Shown: positions 45,524 to 53,231 of the stretch, in pieces | Numbering within the stretch: the first letter of the stretch is position 1 | Layout of the letters: the number at the start of each line of letters is the position of its first letter | NCBI RefSeq assembly: GCF_001995215.1 | Contig: NZ_MUXN01000013.1 | Coordinates: forward strand, 62,001 to 126,000 | DNA length: 64,000 bases | Origin: Amycolatopsis azurea DSM 43854 | Lineage (GTDB): Bacteria; Actinomycetota; Actinomycetes; Mycobacteriales; Pseudonocardiaceae | Direction of reading: 5' to 3' | The notes under the pieces: model-generated | Database searches by the model: none | The model's input: the letters and a program-made list of their open reading frames with translations, nothing else | What the model was told of the DNA's origin: nothing | Translations under genes and position numbers: made by a program

Positions 45524-45612
45524 CTCACCTACCCAGCCCCCCACCCGTCCCAGGGGGCGGCCCCGAACCCAGTCTACCGGCCGGGAGCGGGAAAAGGGCT
45601 GGTCAGACGGGG

Positions 45613-45642
45613 TTGTCCACAGCCGGGAAGGGTTGTGGACAA
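45613..45642. promoter_or_regulatory. Inverted pair of DnaA boxes
   Basis: TTGTCCACA at 45613-45621 and its reverse TGTGGACAA at 45634-45642 are both perfect actinobacterial DnaA boxes, separated by 12 bases. They lie in a gene-free region far from any dnaA gene in this window. The pair could equally form a short hairpin in RNA (TTGTCCACA with TGTGGACAA). Confidence 0.5.
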
Positions 45643-45661
45643 CTGTCGGGAAAGTCATGGA

Positions 45662-45683
45662 GGGCCCCACCGGTGTGGGGTCC
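45662..45683 (+). terminator. Terminator hairpin downstream of fprA
   Basis: GGGCCCCAC (45662-45670) pairs with GTGGGGTCC (45675-45683) through one G-T wobble, loop CGGT, followed by TTCTT. Located about 140 bases after the fprA stop. Confidence 0.65.
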
Positions 45684-45708
45684 TTCTTGGCGTTTCGGGG
45701 GGTGGGTA

Positions 45709-45880
45709 GTGATCAGACGGACGGCATGCGTGATCAGACGGACGACACGCGTGGCTGGATGGACGACACGGCCTGCGGCCGGGATACGCCGTGTGTCGTC
45801 CCGGAGGCGTGACTCGCGTGATCAGAAGCGAAACTCGCGTGATTGGGGGCGTGACTCGCGTGTTCCAGGGCGCATCACGA
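45709..45880. repeat. Degenerate 21-bp tandem repeat (minisatellite)
   Basis: Units of exactly 21 bases begin at 45709, 45730 and 45751 (GTGATCAGACGGACG plus a variable CACGC-like end). The phase shifts by 4 bases over a divergent middle part, then units resume at 45797, 45818, 45839 and 45860 (GTGATCAGAAGCGAAACTCG type). Most units start GTGATCAGA or GTGATTG and carry a CGCGTG junction. The period equals two helical turns. The repeat ends inside the last codons of the response regulator gene, where the frame is still used. Confidence 0.75.
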
Positions 45881-46537
45881 CTCGCCGGAGCCCAGGTAGG
45901 CCAGGACGGCGAGAACGCGGCGGTTCGTGTCGTCCGAAGCGACGATGCCGAGTTTCGCGAAGATGTTCGCGGTGTGCTTCCCCACCGCGCCCTCGCTGAA
46001 GTGCAGCCGCCCGGCGATGGCGGCGTTGGAACACCCCTCGGCCATCAGCTCGAGCACCTCGCGTTCGCGCGGGGTCAGCGCGGCGAGCGGGTCGGAAGCG
46101 TTGCCCGCCACCAGTTTCGCGATCACCTCGGGATCCATCGCGGTCCCGCCGCCCGCCACGCGGCGCACCGCGTCGATGAACTGGTCCGCGTTGAAGACCC
46201 TGTCCTTCAACAGATATCCGATCGCGCCGGCGCCGTCGGCCAGCAACTCCCGCGCGTAGAGCTGCTCGACATGTTGCGACAGCACGAGAATCGGCAATCC
46301 GGGGATGTCGCGCCGCACCGCCAACGAGACCTGAAGGCCTTCGTCGGTGAGCGTCGGCGGCATCCGGACGTCGACGACCGACACGTCCGGCCGATGCGAA
46401 CGCAGCGCCCGTTCCAGCTCCGGCCCGGTCCCGACCGCCTCGACGACGTCGAAACCGTGTGCGGTCAACAGATGCGTCAGCCCGTCTCGGAGGAGGTACT
46501 GGTCCTCGGCGACGACGCATCGGGGTCGAGCTGGCAC
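45875..46537 (-). CDS. NarL/LuxR-type response regulator
   Basis: A 220-residue two-component regulator. Receiver domain 1-125 with acidic pocket VVAEDQ, phospho-Asp in VSVVDVRMPP (about Asp55) and Lys in GYLLKDRV (about Lys109). C-terminal LuxR helix-turn-helix LTPREREVLELMAEGCSNAAIA through VGKHTANIFAKLGI (about 153-200). Its start overlaps the end of the histidine kinase gene by 61 bases, an unusually long overlap that couples the pair. Probable target: the divergent ABC exporter at 48445-49905. Confidence 0.9.
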   Translation of the reverse strand: MPARPRCVVAEDQYLLRDGLTHLLTAHGFDVVEAVGTGPELERALRSHRPDVSVVDVRMPPTLTDEGLQVSLAVRRDIPGLPILVLSQHVEQLYARELLADGAGAIGYLLKDRVFNADQFIDAVRRVAGGGTAMDPEVIAKLVAGNASDPLAALTPREREVLELMAEGCSNAAIAGRLHFSEGAVGKHTANIFAKLGIVASDDTNRRVLAVLAYLGSGES

Positions 46538-48312
46538 GGGATCTCCATGGTCACCTTCGTCGGCCCGCCGAGCGGGCTGGTCAGCGCAAAAGTACCGTCG
46601 AACGTGCCCAGCCTGCGCTCGATCCCGCGAATCCCGCTACCCCGGGCCGCGTTAGCGCCGCCCTTCCCGTCGTCGGTCACCTCGACCCGCAGCAGACCGT
46701 CGTCGTAACCCAGCTCGATCGACACCCGCCGCGCCTCACCGTGCTTCGCCGCGTTGCCCAGCAGCTCGCTGACAGCGAAGTACGCGCACGCCTCGGCAGG
46801 TTGTTCGAGGCGCGGAAGAGAACCGGTCACGGACGCCCGCAGCGGACTGTCCAGCGCCATCGCCCGCACGGCGTCACCGAGACCGCGCTCGGACAACACC
46901 GGCGGATGAATCCCACGCACCAGCAGCCGCAGTTCGGTCAGCGTCTCGGACGACGTCTGCCGCAGCTCCGCGGCCAGCCGTTTCGCCGCGGCCGGATCGC
47001 TGTCGATCAGCGCTTCGAGGGCACCCAGCTTCATCCCCATCGCGACCAGCCGCGACTGGACCCCGTCGTGCAGGTCCCGTTCGATCCGCCGCAGCTCGGC
47101 GGCCTGCACGACCGACGCGTCCGTCCGCGTCTGCTTCAGCCGTTCGACGCGTTGTCCCAGCCGCGAAGCCTCCGTCGGTCCCAGAAGCAGCTTCGCGAAC
47201 TGCGCCCCCTTACGGGCCAGCCACGGCGCCGGGAGCAGCCCGGCGACAAAGGCCGCCACGACCACCGGGGTCAGCGCGAGCGCTTGCCAATGCGTGGTCG
47301 CCTCGGACAGGCCGAACAGCGACCACGAGATGTCCATCCAGTGGGCGATCGGCCGCAAGACCCACAGCGACAGGAAACCCCAGAAACCGAAGAACACCAG
47401 CGCCGCCGTCGGCACCGCCATCAGCGACAGCACCACGGAGTTGACCACCGCGGCCGCCATGTCACGCCAGGTCGCGCGGTCCCGGATCACCCAGCGGCAA
47501 CGGTCGAGCCGCGCCGGCCACCACGGTGTGTCGTAAAGCTGCCGCCCACGCTGGTACATCCCGTCCGCCCGCGGCACCGGGAACGACGGCTCCGGCAGAT
47601 ACGGCCGGTCGATCCGGACGCCGGTCCAGTTCTTGGCCTCGCGGCGCAGGGTGTCGGTCACCGACCGGCCGGCGACGACCAGTGTCGGGAACAGTGGCGC
47701 GAAGCCGAAGGCCAGCATGGGCAGCGTCGGGATCGCCATCGCGAGCTGCACGACCGAGAGGCCGGCCAAGCCCAGCTGGAACCCGAGCGCCTTCAACCTC
47801 GTCTTGACCCAGCCGCCTCCCGTGCGAGCCGCGCGAGGGCCGAGCCACCACCGTGTCCACTTCCCGTACAGCCGGAGCGCACCCGGCCCGGCCACGAGAA
47901 CCGCGGGCACGAGCAGCAGTCCCGCGAAGGGGTTCCACAGCTGCCAGCCCAGGTCGCGGCCGGTCGCCGGGTCGTCGGAGATCCATTCGAACCGTTTGGT
48001 CCACCGCAGGAACCACGATCGCTTGAACAGGTTGTTCCCGTCGCGGTACCAGCCGTCGCGCTCGCGTTCCGGCTCCGGCGGGGCGGGCCGGTACGGCGGC
48101 TCGACCTCGACACCGCACCAGCGTCCGGCCAGCCGCCGGGTCAGCGCGGCGCGTGGACGCGTCCCCTCCAGGGCCAGCGTGTACGCGAAGACCAGCCCGA
48201 CGCAGAGCAGGCAGAAACCCACCAGTTCGAGCAGGAGGTCGAGCCAGCTCACCAGCGCGAGGGCCGCGAGCGCGAAGCCGCGGCGCACCGAGGTGAGGTA
48301 CTTCCGAATCAT
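46477..48312 (-). CDS. Sensor histidine kinase, LiaS/DesK-like (HisKA_3), with putative-sensor membrane domains
   Basis: A 611-residue kinase. The N-terminal 400 residues contain about eight hydrophobic helices arranged as two similar halves: each has a membrane pair, an exposed basic loop and a ladder of Trp/Arg (GRWCGVEVEPPYRPAP; GVRIDRPYLPEPSFPVP), as in the putative sensor domain of actinobacterial kinases. The phosphoacceptor is in ELRRIERDLHDGVQSRLVA (about His430). The ATPase domain has ELLGNAAKHGEA (N box) and DDGKGGANAARGSGIRGIERRL. The start ATG at 48312 is chosen because the upstream frame overlaps the divergent promoter. Confidence 0.87.
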   Translation of the reverse strand: MIRKYLTSVRRGFALAALALVSWLDLLLELVGFCLLCVGLVFAYTLALEGTRPRAALTRRLAGRWCGVEVEPPYRPAPPEPERERDGWYRDGNNLFKRSWFLRWTKRFEWISDDPATGRDLGWQLWNPFAGLLLVPAVLVAGPGALRLYGKWTRWWLGPRAARTGGGWVKTRLKALGFQLGLAGLSVVQLAMAIPTLPMLAFGFAPLFPTLVVAGRSVTDTLRREAKNWTGVRIDRPYLPEPSFPVPRADGMYQRGRQLYDTPWWPARLDRCRWVIRDRATWRDMAAAVVNSVVLSLMAVPTAALVFFGFWGFLSLWVLRPIAHWMDISWSLFGLSEATTHWQALALTPVVVAAFVAGLLPAPWLARKGAQFAKLLLGPTEASRLGQRVERLKQTRTDASVVQAAELRRIERDLHDGVQSRLVAMGMKLGALEALIDSDPAAAKRLAAELRQTSSETLTELRLLVRGIHPPVLSERGLGDAVRAMALDSPLRASVTGSLPRLEQPAEACAYFAVSELLGNAAKHGEARRVSIELGYDDGLLRVEVTDDGKGGANAARGSGIRGIERRLGTFDGTFALTSPLGGPTKVTMEIPCQLDPDASSPRTSTSSETG

Positions 48313-48444
48313 GCGAGAAGTCTCGCGCACCGACCGGCCGGAAAGCAGTGGCCGCAGCCCCACGAAGGGGGTGGGTCCAGCCCCACCCCGGTTGTGGTTC
48401 CAGCGCCATTCTGACCAGACACGTTGCGCCATAACGTTTTTCGC

Positions 48445-49155
48445 ATGCCACTCATCGAAGTCACCAACCTCCGCAAGACGTACGGGGAGCACGTCGCGGT
48501 CGACGACGTTTCGTTCCACGTGGAACAGGGCGAAATCTTCGGGATCCTCGGGACCAACGGCGCCGGCAAGACCACCACCGTCGAATGCCTCCAAGGGCTG
48601 CGCACGCCGGACTCCGGCAGCATCTCGGTCCTCGGCCTCGACCCGGGCAAGGACCACGACGCCCTCCGTCAGCGCCTCGGCTCCCAGCTCCAGGAGAGCC
48701 GCCTGCCGGAAAAGCTCAAGGTCCAGGAGGCGCTCGAGCTCTACGCGTCCTTCTACGCCAACCCCGCCGACCCCGGTGACCTGCTCGAGAAGCTGGGTCT
48801 CACCGGGCAGCGGAACAAGTACTTCGGCAAGCTCTCCGGCGGCCAGAAGCAGCGCGTCTCGATCGCGCTCGCGTTGGTCGGCCGCCCCGAGGTCGCCGTC
48901 CTCGACGAGCTGACCACCGGACTGGACCCGCACGCCCGCCGCGACACCTGGAAGCTCGTCGAGGGCGTGCGCGACACCGGCGTCACCGTCCTGCTCGTCA
49001 CGCACTTCATGGACGAGGCCGAACGCCTCTGCGACCGCCTCGCGATCTTCGACGCCGGGCGCGTGGTCGCCACCGGCAGCCCGCTCGAACTTCGCGACCG
49101 CACCGGGAAGACCTCTTTGGACGACGCCTTCGTGACCCTGACCGGCCGCGACTGA
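48445..49155 (+). CDS. ABC transporter ATP-binding protein (drug/lipid exporter type)
   Basis: A 236-residue ATPase of the DrrA/CcmA branch. Walker A GTNGAGKTTT (about 38-47), signature KLSGGQKQRVSIA, Walker B VAVLDELTTGLDP (Glu replaced at the first position of DEL) and the switch His in LLVTHFMDEAERL. ATG at 48445 lacks a Shine-Dalgarno, so a leaderless start is likely. Divergent from the two-component system, with the permease gene 15 bases downstream. Probably an antibiotic- or envelope-stress-responsive efflux pump regulated by the neighbours. Confidence 0.9.
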   Translation: MPLIEVTNLRKTYGEHVAVDDVSFHVEQGEIFGILGTNGAGKTTTVECLQGLRTPDSGSISVLGLDPGKDHDALRQRLGSQLQESRLPEKLKVQEALELYASFYANPADPGDLLEKLGLTGQRNKYFGKLSGGQKQRVSIALALVGRPEVAVLDELTTGLDPHARRDTWKLVEGVRDTGVTVLLVTHFMDEAERLCDRLAIFDAGRVVATGSPLELRDRTGKTSLDDAFVTLTGRD

Positions 49156-49170
49156 AACGGGAGACGAACA

Positions 49171-49905
49171 GTGAACACTCTCACCAAGATCACGCTCACC
49201 GAAACGAAGCTCGCCCTGCGCTCGCCGATCTGGGTCGTCTCGGGGCTGGTGCTTCCGACCGGGCTGCTGCTCGGCCTCGGTGCCATCCCGGCCTTCCGGA
49301 CGGAGAGCGAGAAGACCCCGGGCATGCGGTTCATCGACGCCTGGGTGCCCTCGCTGGTGGTGCTCACCATCGCGTTGATGGGCCTCCAGGCGATCCCGGC
49401 GGTGATCGCGGCCTACCGCGAACAAGGCATCCTCCGCCGCTTCGCCACCACACCGGTGCATCCGGCGAAACTGCTGGTGGCGCAGCTGATCATCAACGTC
49501 ACCGTCACGATCGCCGGAACCGGCCTGATGATCGTGCTCGGCTCGGCCGTCTTCGGCGTCCCCGGACCACGGCATCCGCTCGGCTTCCTGCTCGCGTTCA
49601 CGCTCGGCACGACGGCGATCTTCGGTATCGGGCTGATCGCCGCGTCGGTCGCCAAGACCGGCCGCGCGGCGGGCGGGATCGCGATGATCGCCTATGTCCC
49701 GATCATGTTCCTCGGCGGTGTCTACCTGCCGCGTCCGCTGTTGCCGACGGTCGTCCAGGACATCGGCGCGTACGTCCCGCCGGGTGTCAAGGCCATGGAG
49801 GACGCCTGGACCGGCACCGGCGCCCAGCCGCTGCAACTCGCCGTTCTGGCGGCTTTCGCGGTGGGCAGTTGCGTCCTGGCGGCGAAGCTCTTTCGATGGG
49901 AGTGA
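49171..49905 (+). CDS. ABC-2 type transporter permease
   Basis: A 244-residue membrane protein with six helices (for example WVVSGLVLPTGLLLGLGAI, SLVVLTIALMGLQAIPAVI, VTIAGTGLMIVLGSAVFGV). AYREQGILRRFATTPVHPAKLL (shown as REQGILRRFATTPVHP) is the classic ABC-2 motif after helix 2, and MFLGGVYLPRPLLP precedes the last helix pair. The start is GTG after GGGAGA. Works with the ATPase encoded just upstream to export a drug or lipid-like compound. Confidence 0.9.
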   Translation: MNTLTKITLTETKLALRSPIWVVSGLVLPTGLLLGLGAIPAFRTESEKTPGMRFIDAWVPSLVVLTIALMGLQAIPAVIAAYREQGILRRFATTPVHPAKLLVAQLIINVTVTIAGTGLMIVLGSAVFGVPGPRHPLGFLLAFTLGTTAIFGIGLIAASVAKTGRAAGGIAMIAYVPIMFLGGVYLPRPLLPTVVQDIGAYVPPGVKAMEDAWTGTGAQPLQLAVLAAFAVGSCVLAAKLFRWE

Positions 49906-50015
49906 CGACCGCTTCCGCCAAAGTGGTGATGATCATCGTTTTCTCTTGTGACTCGGGCCCCGGGTGGGTAGTCAGGAAGACGGCCCACGTTCACCGCGTC
50001 TCTCTCGGAGGTCCG

Positions 50016-50408
50016 ATGTCTCTGGATGTATCGCCCGCGCTGCTGGAGAAAGCCGAGCGCGGGGAGGTCTCCGACGCCGAATTCGTAGCCTGTGTCCGGG
50101 AATCCCTGCCCTACGCCTGGACCGTGATCACCGGTGTCATCGCGGAGGCCGAGGGCGCGGCCGACGGGTTCGCCGACAACGAGACGCCGCCGCCGAGCGA
50201 GGCCGAACGCGGCCAGCTGCTGCGGGCGCTGGCCTCGGACGCCATCCGCGGCGGACTGGAACGGCACTTCGGGGTGAAGCTGGCGTTCCAGAACTGCCAC
50301 CGCGTAGCCGTGTTCAAGAAGTCCCAAGTGGACAGTGACCGCTACCGCGCGTTCGTTTCGGTCCGCGGCCAGCTGCTGAACCAGAGCCCGGAACTCCGCG
50401 ACTGCTAG
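50016..50408 (+). CDS. SCO5389-family protein
   Basis: A 130-residue protein that I recognise from the SCO5389 family: MSLDVSPALLEKAERGEVSD at the start, RGQLLRALASDAIRGGLERHF and FGVKLAFQNCHRVAVF in the middle, and LLNQSPELRDC at the C-terminus, all family-conserved. The C-terminal Cys and the FQNC Cys are invariant in what I recall, suggesting a functional thiol or metal site. Soluble; function unknown. ATG at 50016 has GGAGG 5 bases upstream. Convergent with the LLM oxidoreductase (4-base overlap). Confidence 0.82.
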   Translation: MSLDVSPALLEKAERGEVSDAEFVACVRESLPYAWTVITGVIAEAEGAADGFADNETPPPSEAERGQLLRALASDAIRGGLERHFGVKLAFQNCHRVAVFKKSQVDSDRYRAFVSVRGQLLNQSPELRDC

Positions 50409-51412
50409 CCGCCGCGCAGCGCGGGTAGTACTTCTTCCCCGATCCGCGCGATGTTCTCGAGCGTTCCCTCCGGCGTACCGGACGCTTCCACCATCATGAT
50501 CACGTGGGAGACCCCGGTGCGCCGGAGGCTCGTTCCCAGCTTGTCGACGCAGTACCCGGCTCCGCCGATCGGGTGCATCTCGCACAGCCTGTCCGTGTAG
50601 GACACCGGATCCTTGTCCAGCCCTCTCTTGCCGTCGAGATAGACGTGTCCGGCGAAACCCTCTTTGAGAGAGCCCGGCAACGCGGACCGCACGACTTCCA
50701 GCGCGTCGTCCCCGACCTGGCACATCACCGTCGAGATGTGCCCGGCGGCGGAATCCCCGTACGCGGCGAGGGTTTCGATCTTGCCGTCGTCGTCGGTGTG
50801 CAGGCCGAGCAGCATCGGAAGCCCGCGATCCGCGGCGAGCCGGACCGCGCCGGAACGGGCGTCGCCGCAGGCCACGACCATCCGGGGAGCACGTTCCGGC
50901 CGCGGCACCATCGGCACCTCGCGGAACGCGAAATGATCGCCGTCGGCCGAGACGGTCTTCGACGTCATCGCCGCGAGAAGCAGGTCGAGGCTCTCCTCGA
51001 ATCCCGTCTCGTAGCGGGACGCCCCGGTGCCGAACACCTCCAGGTCCTGCCACGGCCCACCCCTGCCGACACCGATCCACAGCCGTCCGCCGGAAACCGC
51101 GTCGAGCAGCGACCACTGCTCGGCCAGCGCCACCGGATGCGCGATGGACAGCACGCTCACCGCGGTGCCGACCTCGATCCGCTCGGTGCGGCCGAGCACG
51201 TGCGCGGCGAGCGTGATCGCGGACGGGCAGACGCCGTACGGCATGAAGTGGTGCTCGGCGAACCAGACGTCGTCGAAGCCGGCCCGTTCGGCGGCGATCG
51301 CGGCGTCGACCGAGCGGCGCAGGACATCGGCGTCCTCCTGGCCCGGAAACCGCCCGGAGACGAGGAAGACGCCGAACCGCGGGCTTACTGGACGCTCACT
51401 TCGTTGAACCAC
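50405..51412 (-). CDS. LLM-class flavin-dependent oxidoreductase
   Basis: A bacterial-luciferase-like monooxygenase, about 335 residues. VDAAIAAERAGFDDVWFAEHHF, then RIEVGTAVSVLSIAHPVALAEQ and GRLWIGVGRGGP are LLM barrel motifs (FMN or F420 binding). The C-terminal GTPEGTLENIARIGEEVLPALR is typical. The start is ambiguous: GTG 51412 has GGAG upstream, GTG 51430 is the longest possibility, and homology starts at FGVFLVSGRFPGQ after about 51385. It overlaps the end of the small membrane protein gene, so it may be co-transcribed with class E sortase. Confidence 0.82.
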   Translation of the reverse strand: MVQRSERPVSPRFGVFLVSGRFPGQEDADVLRRSVDAAIAAERAGFDDVWFAEHHFMPYGVCPSAITLAAHVLGRTERIEVGTAVSVLSIAHPVALAEQWSLLDAVSGGRLWIGVGRGGPWQDLEVFGTGASRYETGFEESLDLLLAAMTSKTVSADGDHFAFREVPMVPRPERAPRMVVACGDARSGAVRLAADRGLPMLLGLHTDDDGKIETLAAYGDSAAGHISTVMCQVGDDALEVVRSALPGSLKEGFAGHVYLDGKRGLDKDPVSYTDRLCEMHPIGGAGYCVDKLGTSLRRTGVSHVIMMVEASGTPEGTLENIARIGEEVLPALRGG

Positions 51413-51540
51413 AGCCGCGGCTCCAGCCACGGGAAGACGACGAACATCAGCAGAGCGACGATCCCGAGCGCCAGCACGACCGCCGTCGCCAGCTTCACCG
51501 CGAACGGGCCTGGCAGCTTGCGCCAGATCCAGCCGTACAT
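51385..51540 (-). CDS. Small single-pass membrane protein downstream of class E sortase
   Basis: A 51-residue protein starting MYGWIWRKLPGPFAVKLATA with one transmembrane helix (LATAVVLALGIVALLMFVVF, about 17-36) and a short tail PWLEPRLWFNEVSVQ outside. The positively charged N-terminus should be cytosolic. ATG overlaps the sortase stop by one base, so it is translationally coupled and probably assists the sortase or the neighbouring division proteins. Small membrane proteins in this position are conserved in actinobacteria as far as I recall. Confidence 0.72.
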   Translation of the reverse strand: MYGWIWRKLPGPFAVKLATAVVLALGIVALLMFVVFPWLEPRLWFNEVSVQ

Positions 51541-52658
51541 CAGCGCGCCTCCGAGATCTTGGGGAGCAGTTCGGCGTAGGAGCCGACCTGGTTCTTCGGC
51601 ACCTGCTGGGTCAGCACCGAGTGGATGATGAGCCGTTCCTTCGCCGAGAACTGCGGGTGACAGGTGGTCAGCGTGAGCAGCGAGACCTGCTCGGCCTTCG
51701 GCAGGATCTCCGGATCCTTGTACGGCACCGGGTTCACCGTTTCGCCCTTGGTCGGGAACACGATGCGGCGGCCGTTGGTCTCGCCGTAGGGGCCGCCGTC
51801 GGCGGCGTTGGGGTCGCGCAGGGTCCCGACCTTGTCGCACTTCGGCTCGGCGCCCTTGCCGGCGGCCCAGCCTTCGACCTCGTCCTTGTACGGCAGCACC
51901 TTGTAGATGTAGAAGTCGGTCTGCGTCTCGATGACGATCTGGTCGCACGAACTCAGGTTGTCCAGGTCGTTGAACGGGGCGCCCTTGCCGACGCGGTGCC
52001 CGGCGACCGCGAAGTTGCCCGGTTCGCCCGGCAGCGCGGTGCCCTTGTAGTGCCCCGGGCCGACTTCGAGCGCGGCCTCGGTGGTGCCTTCCTGGATGGT
52101 GAAGTTGAAGTCGGCGCCGAACACCGGGATGTGGATCCTGGCGAACGCCTTCCCGTCGACCAGCTCCGGGTGCAGCGTCCGGTCCTTGCCCCACTCGCCG
52201 TCCAGCTCGGTGCTCGCCTCGGACTGCTTGCCCGCGGAGAAGAGGTCGGTCACGTAGACCTCGTAGACCATGAACAGCAGCACCACCAGACCGGCGGTGA
52301 TGAGGAGCTCGCCGACGGTGCGGACGGCGGCGCCGCCCTTGCCCAGTTCCCGCGGCGGCGGGCGTTCCTCGGTCGCGACGTCACCGCCGACCGGCTCGAA
52401 GATGACGGTCTCCTCGGTCGACCCCGGCGGGGGCGCGGGGCGACGGCGAGGCGGGGGCGCGTCGGTCCGGCGACGCGGCGGCGGTCCGTCGAACGACCTG
52501 CCCTCCGGCGGCCTCCGGCGAGGCGTCGGCGCCTCTCCCGGGGCGCGACGGGGCGAAGTTCCTTCCTCCGGCCTACGCCGGGGGGCCGGACGGCCCTCGC
52601 CGGGTGGGCGTCCGGAGTACCGCCGACGGTCCCCGCCCGGCTCTTCCCGCTCAGCCAC
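51540..52658 (-). CDS. srtE: Class E sortase
   Basis: A 372-residue membrane-bound cysteine transpeptidase. A 120-residue cytosolic tail is extremely Pro/Arg-rich (repeated PPRRR). A transmembrane helix (GELLITAGLVVLLFMVYEVYV, about 120-139; given as LLITAGLVVLLFMVYEV) precedes the sortase barrel. Catalytic His is in FAVAGHRVGKG, Cys in LLTLTTCHPQFS and Arg in SAKERLIIHS. Class E sortases prefer LAxTG substrates. GTG at 52658 follows GAGGAG. Divergent from crgA. Confidence 0.9.
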   Translation of the reverse strand: MAEREEPGGDRRRYSGRPPGEGRPAPRRRPEEGTSPRRAPGEAPTPRRRPPEGRSFDGPPPRRRTDAPPPRRRPAPPPGSTEETVIFEPVGGDVATEERPPPRELGKGGAAVRTVGELLITAGLVVLLFMVYEVYVTDLFSAGKQSEASTELDGEWGKDRTLHPELVDGKAFARIHIPVFGADFNFTIQEGTTEAALEVGPGHYKGTALPGEPGNFAVAGHRVGKGAPFNDLDNLSSCDQIVIETQTDFYIYKVLPYKDEVEGWAAGKGAEPKCDKVGTLRDPNAADGGPYGETNGRRIVFPTKGETVNPVPYKDPEILPKAEQVSLLTLTTCHPQFSAKERLIIHSVLTQQVPKNQVGSYAELLPKISEAR

Positions 52659-52669
52659 GCAAAGCTCCT

Positions 52670-52754
52670 CAGTCTCGAACCAAGCCGCAGTGTCGAACCA
52701 GCCCCGGTGCCGGACCGGCACAGTGTCGAACCGTCTGTGACACCATTGTCACAG
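52670..52754. promoter_or_regulatory. Direct repeats plus inverted repeat between srtE and crgA
   Basis: CAGTSTCGAACC occurs three times: 52670-52681 (CAGTCTCGAACC), 52688-52699 and 52721-52732 (both CAGTGTCGAACC). An inverted repeat CTGTGAC-ACCATT-GTCACAG follows at 52735-52754. All sit in the 228-base gap between two divergent genes, close to the srtE start, and could be binding sites of one or two regulators. The inverted repeat resembles a CRP site but with an 8-base spacer instead of 6. Confidence 0.5.
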
Positions 52755-52886
52755 TGCGGGAAATCGACCGGTCCCGGACGGTGCCCAGCGGCGCTCGTTT
52801 ACGTTAACGTGTGCACGTGGCGCTGGTTGCGCACCCGAAAGCGGGTCATCGCCACCAGGGATGCCGAACAGTACGCGAGGAACACG

Positions 52887-53153
52887 ATGCCGAAGTCCAA
52901 GGTCCGCAAGAAGACGGCGTACACCCCGCCGACCGACCGCCGCACGCCGGTGAAGGTCAAGGCCGCGGGCCCGTCGAACCTGTTCTACAAGATCGTGATG
53001 TTCGGCCTCATGCTGATCGGCCTGTTGTGGCTGGTCGTGAACTACATCGCGGGCGACAAGATCCCCTTCATGGCGGATCTGGGCAACACGAACTTCGCGA
53101 TCGGCTTCGTGCTGATGATCGCGGGTCTGCTCATGACGATGCGGTGGCGGTGA
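52887..53153 (+). CDS. crgA: CrgA, cell division protein
   Basis: An 88-residue membrane protein that recruits septal proteins and the RodA/PBP machinery. MPKSKVRKKTAYTP is the family N-terminus. Two transmembrane helices follow (KIVMFGLMLIGLLWLVVNYI, about 35-54; NTNFAIGFVLMIAGLLMTMR, about 68-87) joined by the short loop AGDKIPFMADL. ATG at 52887 with GAGGA upstream. The gene is part of the conserved division island. Confidence 0.94.
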   Translation: MPKSKVRKKTAYTPPTDRRTPVKVKAAGPSNLFYKIVMFGLMLIGLLWLVVNYIAGDKIPFMADLGNTNFAIGFVLMIAGLLMTMRWR

Positions 53154-53209
53154 GCATTACCCCGGATGGCGACTTGACGCCTAATTACACCGGTGTGACT
53201 CATCCCCAG

Positions 53210-53231
53210 TGTGGATAACCCCTGTGGATAA
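53210..53231. promoter_or_regulatory. Two DnaA boxes at the start of the PH-domain gene
   Basis: TGTGGATAA occurs at 53210-53218 and 53223-53231, both perfect reverse DnaA boxes (TTATCCACA), 13 bases apart. The second overlaps the likely start codon of the following gene. Possible DnaA-dependent control of genes near the origin. Coincidence through the Val-Asp-Asn codons cannot be excluded for the second box. Confidence 0.4.

Larger units (their letters stand above)
45524..45874. other. Repeat-rich gene-free stretch between convergent genes
   Basis: About 350 bases between the fprA stop and the stop of the response regulator. It holds an inverted pair of DnaA boxes (45613-45642), a terminator hairpin (45662-45683) and a 21-bp minisatellite (45709-45880). 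Frames through the repeats give Arg-rich seven-residue periodic peptides and are not taken as genes. Confidence 0.7.

Noticed and set aside
45613-45999. 128-codon plus-strand frame with seven-residue Arg-rich repeats
   Set aside because: It arises from the 21-bp DNA repeat and overlaps the response regulator antisense.
48313-49836. 5' extension of the histidine kinase frame across the divergent ABC genes
   Set aside because: The extension is antisense to the exporter genes. The kinase starts naturally at ATG 48312 before its first membrane helix.
52735-52754. CRP/GlxR-type site
   Set aside because: TGTGA and TCACA are separated by 8 bases instead of the required 6.
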